From contig JAGUCH010000005.1 of NCBI GenBank assembly GCA_019096065.1, forward strand, positions 2,790,001 through 2,854,000: DNA of 64,000 bases, read 5' to 3'. Below the pieces are notes generated by a model, which was not told where the DNA came from, searched no databases, and worked only from the letters and a program-made list of their open reading frames with translations. The stretch is from Paracyclopina nana. Its lineage: Eukaryota > Arthropoda > Copepoda > Cyclopoida > Cyclopettidae. Made by a program: the position numbers and the translations under genes. Shown here piece after piece: positions 29,252 through 40,437 of this stretch (position 1 is the stretch's first letter; every line of letters starts with the position of its first letter).

Positions 29252-30242
29252 TTTCAAGCTTGAACCTATTTTCAATTGACTGCTTCATCAAATAATATAA
29301 AGCCTGATAAGGACATCATCATAGAGCATGTTATCATTGCTATATAATATTGCTAATCATAAAGTGACCTCATATCAACTTAAATCTGCCTTTGAAAATG
29401 CTCACTAGTTTGAAGAAGTTACGGCCAGCTTGCTTGAGTAAATACACAGGCTTCAACGTCACCATATATATAGCTGCTATTAATCATTAATTACGCACGC
29501 GCAACGTACAACGCTTAGCAAAAAACTACTTGATGAAATAATAGCTGTGGTGAATATCCGGAGTGAAATCGGCTCACTGTGCTCCAAAAATCATTTGTCA
29601 GACGGACACTCACTAATGTCGTTCTCCAATGCAGTAGGAGATTTGACGACAAATTGCCTCTGGTTCCTCTGGAGTGGCTCCACATCACTAAAAAGTTGAA
29701 TTATATAAGTATTTTTTAAATTGTTTTCGGCTCGGATCAGGGTTCAAAGCCATATCCATTACAGAGGAAAAAATCAACTGCCAGAAGAAGATGTTGACCT
29801 ATCACCTGACGAGCAACGCACAGAGAGAGCTTGATGATGAAACCTGATGCTCTCCAGAGATGATGAGACTTCAAAAGAAGCAGCAGCTCGAACCGTTAAT
29901 AACAAGCATGAAAATGAGCTCATTCGTTTATGGCTTTGGTGGCCATCGCTTTTTCCGGGGCGGTAGTTTTCAATTTTTCGATATTGTCGATATCCTTTGT
30001 AGTTAGTTGAGTAGAATGCAATGAGTAATTTAAGTTGTGCTGAAATGTTTTCAAGGCTGCTAAAAATAGTCAGTAGTGGACCTCAAAGCCAACGTTTGGC
30101 TGATGATTTTCTTCCTCCGGATTCCAGAGAATTGTTCCCAAGCTCAACAAATTCACATTAGCCGAACTCAAAGCAATTTCGATGCTATTCCGGAGTTTAT
30201 TTATTGGGAGCAAAAAACTACCCCATGCAGCAATTATAAAGC
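29252..30242. other. Intergenic, SLC24 upstream / channel 3' UTR
   Basis: AT-rich. Contains a minus-strand AATAAA at 30196-30201 that fits the end of the channel transcript. No other gene supported. Confidence 0.45.
30196..30201 (-). promoter_or_regulatory. Polyadenylation signal for the cys-loop channel gene
   Basis: Minus-strand AATAAA 42 nt after the channel stop codon. Confidence 0.55.
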
Positions 30243-33200
30243 TTAGTTATTATTGAGGTATTCTGCTGAAGGCCGCATATATTCCCTGATGGCGATGTAC
30301 CAAAACACTCCGTTGAAGGCCAGCACGAGCAGAACAAATATGATTTTTCCACCCAAGTTAACGTTTTCGGGAAAGGACAAATCCGGTTCTGCATCCGCTC
30401 CATTATTTTGGGCCTTAATCTGCGCCGCTCCGGGAGGGACATAAAGGCCACTGCTACTATTTGGGGCATCCACGTTCAAATCCTTTGAGTAGGGAGGCTG
30501 CGGAAGATCCCACACGAGAGCAGAATGAGAGTACTTGACCTTTTTGAATATGACACTATTCTCCGTCATCAACGACATGGGCTTCTTCTTGGCCTTGGCC
30601 ACCAAAGCTGATACATACGTGTGAAAGGCCATCGTGATAACCAAAAGTGTCATGATGAAGAGCAGCCACCAATCGATCAGTTTGTAGTAAAATGTTTTTG
30701 GCAGGCTCTAGAAAATTATGCTGCTACTAGTTTTTACATTCATGAATGCCAAAGCTCTCACCGAAGATATTGAGGACATGACAGTAGCCACGACGAGCAT
30801 GGTGGTCAACGTGACCATGATACGATCGGTGAAGTTGTCCAGCTCAAAATACAGCGACAGATATCCAACCCAAATTAAAAAGAAGGTCTGCAAGAACGTG
30901 TTGGTGACATGAAACTCCATCCGCCTGCTAAACACAACTCTGGCCATGGCTCGACTGATATTGTTATTGGATGTAGTTGACAAATCCACCAATTGGATCT
31001 CATATTCCACCAGTTCCTTGCTAGCTGCATGACAAAAGCATCACACACTACTAAATACTAAATAGACAAATATTTAAGGTTTTTACAGAGTATTTCGATG
31101 CCAGAGCCAGCTTTCACCAATCTGACATAGTTGTCAGTTTTGCCTTGCACTTCAAACACCATTTGGCAAATTTGGGTGTCAAATGGGTAATATCTGAGGT
31201 CGAAATTGCATCCATAGTCTTGGTAGTATTCTCTGCTGAGGAAGATGGAGTTGTTCTCCCCAGAAAACAGCATGGCTTCGGTGGATAGAGAAAGGTCTTC
31301 TGCGAGGGGATCAGACTCCCTGATTAAGACACCTGCGGACAATGCATCCACGGTGGTTTGAAACGGACCCAATGCATTCGTAAAGCCCAGCCTCGGAGAC
31401 CAAATGGCCATGCTGTCTTCGAGGCTCAATGCATTGAGCGAGCTCACTGTGTTGAGGTCACGAAAGTCCACGCGCATGTCATACCTGAAAATCACGCATT
31501 TTTACGAACTTGGCACAAACTTCGTTTGCGTTGATCAATAATCACCCACCAACGCAAATTGAGGTAAAAGTCCGCAGTAAATTTGAGGTTGACGATATCA
31601 ATTGAAGGAAAGGCGAGAACTGAGACATTTACATACACTTCCAGGGCTTTTCCTGTGAGATCTCTGGGAATCAACTCTCTGGCATACGAGCTGCCAAACC
31701 TTAGAAAATTGCAGTTGTATTCGTCAGACTTGTCCAAACAGTCAATGTCAGTATCGCACTTTTTGCTACAATGGATTTATAATTATCGGGTATCTGCTGA
31801 GGCTATTATGCTTCTGAATTTATGTTACCTCAGAGTGATACAATGGCCAGAATTGCACGTATACATGTCAAGGTAGCAGAAAGACGTGGTGAGTTCCCTT
31901 GTTTCGTTGGCATTTTGTCCACAAAAGCCATTTTGATTAGCTATGGTCCAAACAGCAGTTCCAATAGGAAATGTCGCTCGAGAAAGCAGTTGATTGGAAG
32001 GATCTTTAAGTGATTGCAATATCCAATGCTTCGAAATGTCATCATAAAACATATGACTGACACTCACTCCCCTGCATAATATTGAAGGAGCTTTATCATT
32101 TTTACCTTATTAATGAGTACCTAAAATGTGGCAAGCCATTTCTGGTGCCATGAATGTAGTAATCTGTATCGAAAACATTTCCAATAACCTCCTTGCACAA
32201 TCCTTTCATTTTGAGCAGCTTTCCAGCCTCCATTTCGCACACCCCGCATGGAAATTTATTGTGACATGCTGTCGGTTCGATCCTATCTCCGAAAACGTAG
32301 GCACAATCTTCTTGCGAATCGATTATGTCGAAATTCTTGAAATCTGTGCTTGAGTTGTAAGGATTCGTCCATGTTCCATTCTCCTTCTTTGGGGCCAGCC
32401 AAAACACTGTCCGATTGCCACCTAGCATGCAAGACTCGATGTTTTTGGGTGGCTCGTTTAATTGAGATAGTTGAGCAAAAGTCTCGCGTGCAAGGCTCTT
32501 CAATTTAGCACTGCTCGCGCCATTATCAGAAATCACGGGAATTTTTCCATTCACGACATCACACATTGTCTTGAATTCGTTGTAGCTCACCTTTTTAGGC
32601 CAGATCAGCTGCGCGTGATTTCGCTAAATTATTTCTCTGTTCAAAGCTGAACGTATGCTACTGCTTACCATGTTCTGCAAAGGAGAAGGCTTGCAAATGT
32701 CATTGATTGCAACGTCGACCACTGCAACTTTTCCGAAAATTCCCCAACTATTGTTAGACCACTTGACAATCTTTCCAGGTACGTCAAGGGTTTCAAGCGA
32801 GCAATTGGCAATCTTTTTTATGCTCATTGCGTCAATGCTCTTATTCCAGATTTCCAGCTGAGCAATGCTTCCTGATAGTGACTGAGTCTCGTCAAAATAC
32901 CCCCCAATGCTGTCTTGCTCCTGAGCTGCAACCAGCATCCCGCCTCCACCTAAATTCCCGTACATTGACCCATTTTTGATAACCAGGTCAACTAAGTTAA
33001 GCCAGTTAATATCAGCAACCACTTTTGTCTGATGATCTGCAGCTACCTGAATTGGCCAAGGATCCATCCACGTAAAGTTGGATTGAAGTTCCCACATCAT
33101 TGCTTGACCTCTTCACCGAGGTGAATACAGCACAGAAGTGCTTCCAGTGGTTAAAGTTGAAGTGTCTCAAAGTAGCATTAATGCATTCATTGGTGATGAA

Positions 33201-33583
33201 TGGGTATTTGCAGAATAACACCTGAAATATTTGCGTGCCATTCTCGAGTAACGTTGCCTCAATCGATCCCCGAAATGCATCATCTGTGACGTCATTAGCG
33301 TAGGATACGAAAAAGTTTTTGTCTCCTCGCAAAAAGAAAACCTTGACGCGAGCGCAAACTGTGAAATTGACCAAATCCTGAGCCAATTGAGTGTTGTATT
33401 TTAAATACTCCTCTTTTGAGAATTTTCCATCTTTGAGAAACTCAGCTATGAAAACACCTTAGAAAAAAAAGCTTTTGTCTGAAACTTCGGCTTATTAGCT
33501 TTGGCTGAGATGCGCAAGCTCTTACCCGAAGTTAGCGTAAAAGTAAAAGTAATAAAGAAGAGAATGTGTACAATTCCAGCCAT
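30243..33583 (-). CDS. Multi-domain cys-loop ligand-gated ion channel (pentraxin-like + LDLa + channel)
   Basis: Nine exons: 33583-33526, 33457-33047, 32949-32669, 32590-32121, 32071-31829, 31765-31550, 31484-31087, 31024-30762 and 30707-30243. All phases agree, giving 934 aa. The order is: signal peptide (1-20); a pentraxin/LamG-like domain (about 45-235: HWKHFCAVF, YVDGSLANSG, VAAQEQDSIGGYFD, SGSIAQLEIWN); a Cys-containing linker (about 250-485); an LDL-receptor class A module (about 475-510: CNSGHC, KKCDTDIDCLDKSDEYNC); the ligand-binding domain with Cys loop CNFDLRYYPFDTQIC (13 residues between Cys); and four membrane helices (VTNTFLQTFFLIWVGYLSLY, TDRIMVTLTTMLVVATVMSS, LIDWWLLFIMTLLVITMAF, IIFVLLVLAFNGVFWYIAI). 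Intron 2 was set at 33046-32950 because only that join restores the pentraxin frame. Ligand and ion selectivity cannot be read here: the M1-M2 linker (NFTDRI) lacks the PAR motif of typical anion channels. Confidence 0.9.
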
Positions 33584-34638
33584 GTCTTATTGCAACTGAG
33601 GGTGTTTTCCTTGAGCTTTCTAACCATTGACTGATGAATGTTCCACCATAAATTTCCCCTATAATAGTGGCAGCTAGCCTTCTGGCAATCAACCAATGTC
33701 CGGTATTGTAATGGCACTTGAAAGCATTAAATTAACCGTCAAACGCAACAATTAGGGTGTCAAACAAATTATCTAATTAAAGGAAAAGAGGAGAGCTGCA
33801 CTGTGAATGCTTTCAATTGGCAATTAGCTGGAATCGTGCGCTAGCCCGAGCAGGAAACTTTGATCTAGTTGATGGGATTTTATTTCGAGAGCAAAATTGC
33901 CCTTTATTGAATTGTGGAGAAGAGCAAGGAAATACATAACAAGCCAACAACGAGCTTAATTGGAAAATTATCCTGAACACGCGCAACGTCACGTAACATC
34001 ACATCCGTACTGCTACATACACAGTATAATTCACACGGACAGCAGATATTGCTCCTACAGCATGCAACCTTTTGTCAAAAAAGCAGGAGAAGACGCGAGC
34101 GTGATTGACTCAATTGGAAAATTAGCTAGCCCTCCTTTCAGAATGGAGTTGAGCACGAATAGATGAATGAAAACTTATAATATTCCGTTCATGAGCCAAG
34201 TTGCATAACAGGGAGTGAAAAATGTTGACAAGGAGTGTTGCTATAAAATCAAAGTTAACGGCAAGTTGAACTAAGGACCGAGTTCACAAAGTTGAGGCAA
34301 AACTCGTGATGACAATCAATTTTTAAGGGTAAGCTTAACCACTTGAGTCATAATAGCAGTAAATCAAAATGAATAATAATTATTAATAGTACAATTTATT
34401 TTTAGGCATCCGGATCTAACAAATGAAAAGTTGCGAAAAAGGGGTTCATGTGAGTTGGGCATAACTGCGACGCACAGTTTTGGATCAATATTAAAGTTTA
34501 TGAAAAATTCATAAGATCAAATAGCTTGGATTTCTTTATCTTAACCCCTAGCTACAACCCTTGATATGCACGTATTCATATACATTAGCTTTCGCAAAAA
34601 CAATTAAGTATTGCACTAAACAGTGACATGAACTTGTC
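33584..34638. other. Divergent intergenic region (channel / Rel-like gene)
   Basis: AT-rich spacer of 1,055 bp. No coding frame with family features. Confidence 0.45.
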
Positions 34639-36001
34639 ATGTCTAAAATGGAGTTTTGTTGGCCTCACCAAATTTCCCTCTTTCCTGACCTTGAAGGTTT
34701 GGACCTTGAATGGGGAGAAGTGGGTATAGAAATTAAATCTTCCCAATAAACAATGGCAAAGTGATCATAATTGTGTACTTACTTTTTTGCCAGATATATC
34801 ACGCGAAAGCGAGATCGTTGGGAATGTCTCGGTTCAATTGGATGATTCAGATCACATGTTTCGGTATCTGAGTGAAGTTCAACAAGAGGCAAAGGGGGGC
34901 TACATTAAGGGGAAAATTGTCGTGGAAAACGTGGATTACGTAGACAAAGAATCTTTCTTCATAGATTTGTCCCTCGCTTCAGATCAAGACAGTTGTGAAG
35001 TGTCGCCCAACCTTCTTCTCTTTACCCATTGGAAAAGGAAAAAAGAGGCTTAAAGTTAGTCAATGAAATCATGCCAACAATTGAACCATTTATTTTCAAG
35101 TACTAAGCCTAATCCTTCCTCGCGTGAACTGAATATCACTTCATAAATCTTCCCTTTTAGCCCAGACGCCAATAAATATTGTGATGTTACTTTGACCCTA
35201 AAATGGACAAAGGAACGGGGGCTTTTTCTGATGCCCCCAAATTACCCAGAGGGAATAGACATCGATCGATGCTTCAGCAGAAATGAGACGGGCTTCCATA
35301 TTGAATAAGGCCCAGGAAAACTACAGCTCTCTGTTTTAACAGCAAAAACAAAAGCTCCAATCAAAGGTGATGGAATTCAAAACTTCTTGCAAAGGAGGAC
35401 AGATGTAAGTGACCTAGAAAAAGTCATGGATGCGTACAAGTCAGGTGTTCTGTCCCTGAGCAAAGCCAGACTAAAAATGGTTATGTATGGTTTGCCCAAT
35501 GAGTGTCAATTGAAAGCCATCTCATCACGAGTCGTATTTGATCTCAAAAAGTTCCACACCAGAATTCAAGACGTTTCACAAGTCAAATGGTGTCAGAATG
35601 GTGGGCACAAAGTATTTGTCATTCTGGAAGCTGCCATGTCTCGCGAAAACAAGTTATTCTTCATCAACAGCGGTACAAATAGGGTATTCTACTTTGTGCT
35701 TTATGGAGTATCTAAAATTAGCTCCTTCCTAATATGCGGCTTAATTTGAAATTAGGTCGAAGAGCCGATAGCAACTTGCAAAATTAACCCCCAGCTCTTG
35801 TGCCTCAATGTTCTCAAATTCAATGTGATTCCATCAACCTTCGCCATTGCTCTGGGGAGATCTGGCGAGGATGCTGCCAAAAATTCTCTTCAACTTGGCA
35901 AACAATTTCCAATCGAGGTCGTAGCTCATCAAGAGTCAGCCTTATGTGCCTGTCAAATGGCCTCAGACAAATGTTATTACGGCCCTCGAAGAATGAAATA
36001 A
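34639..36001 (+). pseudogene. Rel-homology-like gene, highly diverged or decayed
   Basis: Best-fit exons are 34639-34723, 34794 to about 34990-35050, 35161-35683 and 35756-36001. The join 34723/34794 and the join 35683/35756 are phase-perfect. The segment SLSKARLKMVM, SSRVVFDLKK, GGHKVFVILEAAMSRENKLFF follows the order of the second half of a Rel homology domain (compare Dorsal VRLCFQVF, SEPIFDKK, and the LLCEKV..EDI..RF strand, from memory). FRYLSEVQ...GGYIKGK recalls the first half, but the DNA-contact loop RxxRxRxxC is gone. Exon 3 has an in-frame TAA at about 35306 with no GT donor ahead of it that could remove it. The end of exon 2 has no good donor before a TAA at 35051. An AATAAA follows at 36077. 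Could be a pseudogene, a sequence error, or a divergent functional protein. Confidence 0.4.
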
Positions 36002-36076
36002 CCTGGCTGGCAGTTGGCAGATAACATTCATCTCTCCTAATTAATTCATTTGTGAACTCTGACTTCATTTAATGCG

Positions 36077-36082
36077 AATAAA
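36077..36082 (+). promoter_or_regulatory. Polyadenylation signal downstream of the Rel-like gene
   Basis: AATAAA 76 nt after the final TAA, suggesting the locus was, or still is, a transcribed unit. Confidence 0.45.
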
Positions 36083-39000
36083 AGCCCTTTTCCCCCTTTA
36101 TGGGCATATTTAGTGTAATCCTTTTCTTCTCCAGTCGCCATGGGTAATTTCTCTTCTTCCTTGCGTGGCCTGTTATACTACTACTACTTTCCTCCCAGAA
36201 ATGTTGTTGTTGTTCTTTAAGATCTTTGGCCGCGCGGCCGCGTGGAAATCCCTAAGAGTCCCCAACTAGATAGCAGAGAGGCTATAACTGTCCTGCTCCT
36301 TGCTGTGGCTCTTAAATCTTCTTTGTAGCAGCAATTTTAATTACTCTCCTCTTGGCATGGCATACTACAGTGTATGTGGAGGAAAAAGTAGCAATTTTAT
36401 AGCTAGTACGTTAGCTGCTCGCGGTGGGAATTCTGGGCTCAAAACTTGCTGTCTGCATGTCTGTCGTTAGAGCACTTTTTCATTTTTTCTGAATGACAGT
36501 CTCAGCAGCCTTTGACAAAGCTCTGATTTGAGCCCCCCTGGAGCGCGATCAGAGAGCATTCAACAAATTGTTACAAAGTTGCATGAATGGCAACAACTTC
36601 ATGTAGATCATCATCATCATTATAAGTGTCAGTCAGTCTGTAGTCACACACACCTGCCTCTTTATCAATACAACTTCTTCTTTGGGAGCTACAGAATTGT
36701 CAAGCCAGAAATCTGATTGATATATCATCATGCTGGAAGTACAACATCCATTCAACTCTTTTCCAACAAAAGAACCAGGTTCCCACCTTTGTTGGTGCAG
36801 CCCAGGAAAGTTCATTATTCATCATTCTCTCCTCTCAATGCTTCTGCTGCTTGCCGAGTGCAGTACAAAACTGCTGCAAATATGGATATAGTATGCTATG
36901 CTCGTAGACGAGGGAAAAGGTGAGGCTGAGGCCGGTGAGTCTGTCCTCAAAAGAGTAGCACAAATAGCAGAAGGGGGAAGGTGAGGCTGGGCTGGCAGCA
37001 GACTCTCCTGCACTCTGGCTCAATGCTCTATAGGACATGGGCTAGGTAGAGGAGAGCTCCAACGAGGAAGAAGAAAGGACTCACCTTTCAGTCAGTGAAC
37101 CAAATCTGCTTCGGAAGTACGAGCCTTTTCGAGAGTTCTCTGTACGGAATACTTCGTATATATCCCAGTGAATACTTTTTGTGCTGCGCTGCACCAAGCA
37201 AGCATTAATTTATAAAGTGAGTGAACGCAAGCAATGTAAACCGAGGCCAAGAAGGACTTTTGGCCAGGTTCAGGTAGGAATAAGTACAATATTCACTGCT
37301 CTTTCCGTTAATTTGATTGAAAGCGACTTTTTTACGGTTGGGCGTTGGTTTTGCGGCTGACTGTGTGTGTATACCTGCATTATACACACTTAGGTAATTA
37401 CACTAGTGCGAGACATGAATGCACAGTGGGATGCACCATCCTTTAGCTTGCTAGAGCCTATTTATTTGGCCATAGTGCATTTGCTTTGCATGCAAAATAG
37501 AGATAAACACGAACATGCTCACCTGGTTTTCCAAACCATTATATAGAGAGCAGCACCTTACAAGCCAGCTGAAGACACCTTCTAGGTCTGCAGTTCATGT
37601 GTGTTCAACTATGTAGGTATATGGCGCAGGTGGTAATAGTAAAGTTGGGCTTGCTTTCCAGCATAGCATCGATTTTTTGTCCTACACACCATGGATGATC
37701 TCAAGGGAAAAAAGTCCCCATTTTGTCTGTCTTCACGCTCATTGAGAAGGACTCATTAGGGCTCATCTGCAGTCAAAATAGAAAGCATCAAAAATGTGTA
37801 GCAGGGGATGATGATGATGGTGAGACACACACACACAAAAAAAGTTACAAGATGAAGACTAATTTTCCCTTGCTCAGCTTTACTATTCACGAAGCCGGAC
37901 AGAATATGATGAATGTGCTCACGGATGGCTAGATGGATTGAACAGATTGTTTATATGGAAGACGCTCTAAACTCATGCTGATTTATGCCACTGTTTTCCA
38001 CTAAAAGAAAACTTTCTGCATGTTTTTCATCCTATGCTGTGCTATGCAGCAACTGCTGCTACGATACTACAGTATGGCTAAAAATGGAAATGGTAAAAGT
38101 TAATCTGCCTTCTAATTTCTTCCTCCGAAAATGGTACTAGCCACAGTAGGCTTCAGTTCAGGTAAAATTCTCAAGACTAGCCATAAATATTATGTCACCA
38201 TTGACTCCTTTCTAAAGGATTGACTTGCTATAATTTTGAAAAGAACTTTTAAGAGGATCCTTCCTCCAGAGTGAACGCAAAAAAGTTTTCTCCGTATCGC
38301 GCGGAACCATCTATCTCGAATTGAATAATATCAGATTTTAGCCCGTGGGGTGCGGGAGCAATTCGTACCGTCCTAAAATTAATGAGTAGCTCACATAATT
38401 TAGAGCGGGAACGTGCCCAGGGAAGAGATCTAATTCCGAGCTGGACCCATAAATTCTCTGATATTAATTGTTTGACTCCGGATTCTATATGGTGGATGTA
38501 ACGCAGATGCAAAAGCTTTAGCCTTTTGCAGAGCTTGATTAAATTGGCTGAAATGACTATTCCACAAAGGGGAATAAGTGAGCCTTAAAAACTCATCTGC
38601 TTTCTTTATTAGAGTATGTGTAGTTTTTCGTCTTAAACAATTAAGTTTTATATGCTATTTTCTAATTTTTGTTAATATTTTAAGTTAGAGCTATTGAAAA
38701 GGCATAAGGATGCTGCCTTCTTTCCCAGTGAATCTTCTCTTAGTGGCATTTTTTAAAATATGAAATGCACTCCCATTGTTGTGTCTACTCTGCAAAGCAT
38801 ACCTTGTGCCTGTTTCCAAATGGGAGCCGGAGAAAAGGTAAGTGTGAAATTCCAATTTGAAAGTGCATCTTGATTTATAATGCTAATTTTCAGAATAATT
38901 CATGTATGCTTCATTTCACCTTCTGCGCACTTTGTTCTTATATTTTTCCAGACTCAACGCTGCTGTAAGCTGAGATAATTCAGCATTTTTCACAGCAGCA

Positions 39001-40420
39001 TAGCAGCTCCTTTGTTGCTGTCTAAGTAAACAAAGCTGTTTGAATTTTGATAGGTGTGTGCTTCAATAAAAAAACCAATGGAAGATAAACAAGTTGTTGC
39101 TCTATGCGTTCGAATGTTTCAACCGTTTGGGCATTAATTCTGCCTGCATATCAATGCACCATTTTATGCCAGATTTAGCCCATAAATAACCCAATGGGCA
39201 AACATTGAGACTTGGATTTCCCACCTTTGTGCTGCTCGAGTTAGGAGGAAAAAAATGAAAGAAAAGAGTTTATGTATTCCCATCACGAATTACGATCGGG
39301 GATTTAGCAGCAGTCGCAAGAGGACTTTTTTATCAGGTCACAATTCAATGGTCTGCTCCCTTTTGTGTTTGGTTACATTCACCCAATGTCACGTGTAATT
39401 TTTCACCTTATGCTAATCATGCTCAGACATTTTCTCTTTTGGCCGTGCTTTCTTTCCCATGAGCAGCTCCTCTCATTAAAAGTGGCATTGTGCAATTAAG
39501 TGCGGTTATCAATCAATCTGCATTGTTCAAGCCCGGATAATGGCTGGCTGCTGATAACCTTGCTCAACTCCCAACCGATTTTCAGGCTGAGCATACAGCT
39601 CAAATGAGCTTTTTTGCATGTCTATCATCGCGCGCTGTTGCTGAGCTTTGGAGAGATAATGCTGCTGTGGAAATGTGATGACTCTGTTTATCTTACGGGG
39701 TCTCCAAAGTACCCATTACTACTACTTCGAGTCATGAGACCAGCGCACACTTGTTGAATTTCTAGCTACAGAAAAATGAGGAATCGAAGTTCACCTCGAC
39801 ACATCTGCTTCTTCTTTGCGCGGATGCTTATAAAAGGAGGATTTATGTCAACTTTTTTGTAGCATAGACCTGTTCCTTTAATAAGAAATTTGACCTGCTA
39901 GGTGTCCAATTCTCAAACTGGATGCATTATTTAGCCTAGCTCATCCAGGCTCAGTGGAAGATTACTCGGGAAACTTTGGCAATTTGTACCTTGAATTGTT
40001 TTTAAATCTGGATAATACTGTGCCTGGCTTATGGTGATTGATCTGAGTAAGCCAGCAAGTGGCAGCACTTTTCTGCTAAAATCCACTCATTTCGATGCTA
40101 ATCCACGTCCCCTTCTTCTCATTACGGCTCTCAGGGAAGTGGGAAAATTGTCGAGTTCTCGCTTCTTCTATACTCGTTTGTTTGCTGAGCACACTGGAGT
40201 GAAATAGCTGAAAAAAGGCAGCAATTCAACGTCAAAAATTGGAGTTATGATTCAAAAACTAATATGCTGGGAAAGCCAGAAAGAAAACTTTTGCGGGCTT
40301 TTACTGCCCACTGTGGAGAGCCGACACTTCCAGGAGAGAATTGAGACCGTAAGAAAAATAATCCTCAAAGATGACCTCACGATGATAAGCAAGCTTGAGC
40401 ATAAGTGTTGATAGTGGAAA

Positions 40421-40437
40421 TTATTATTATTATTATT
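40421..40437. repeat. (TTA)n microsatellite
   Basis: Short run of TTA trinucleotides. Confidence 0.8.

Noticed and set aside
29731..29760. tRNA B-box-like GGTTCAAAGCC
   Set aside because: The flanking bases do not form a T-stem, and no A box or acceptor stem lies upstream.
36219..36243. GC palindrome GGCCGCGCGGCC as a possible regulatory or replication element
   Set aside because: A single 12-base palindrome with no companion motifs; the chance of random occurrence cannot be excluded.
40008..40070. CTGGCTTA/TAAGCCAG inverted repeat with a nearby TAATACTGT resembling the start of miR-8
   Set aside because: The similarity to miR-8 stops after nine bases, and the stem is only 8 bp with a 16-base loop.
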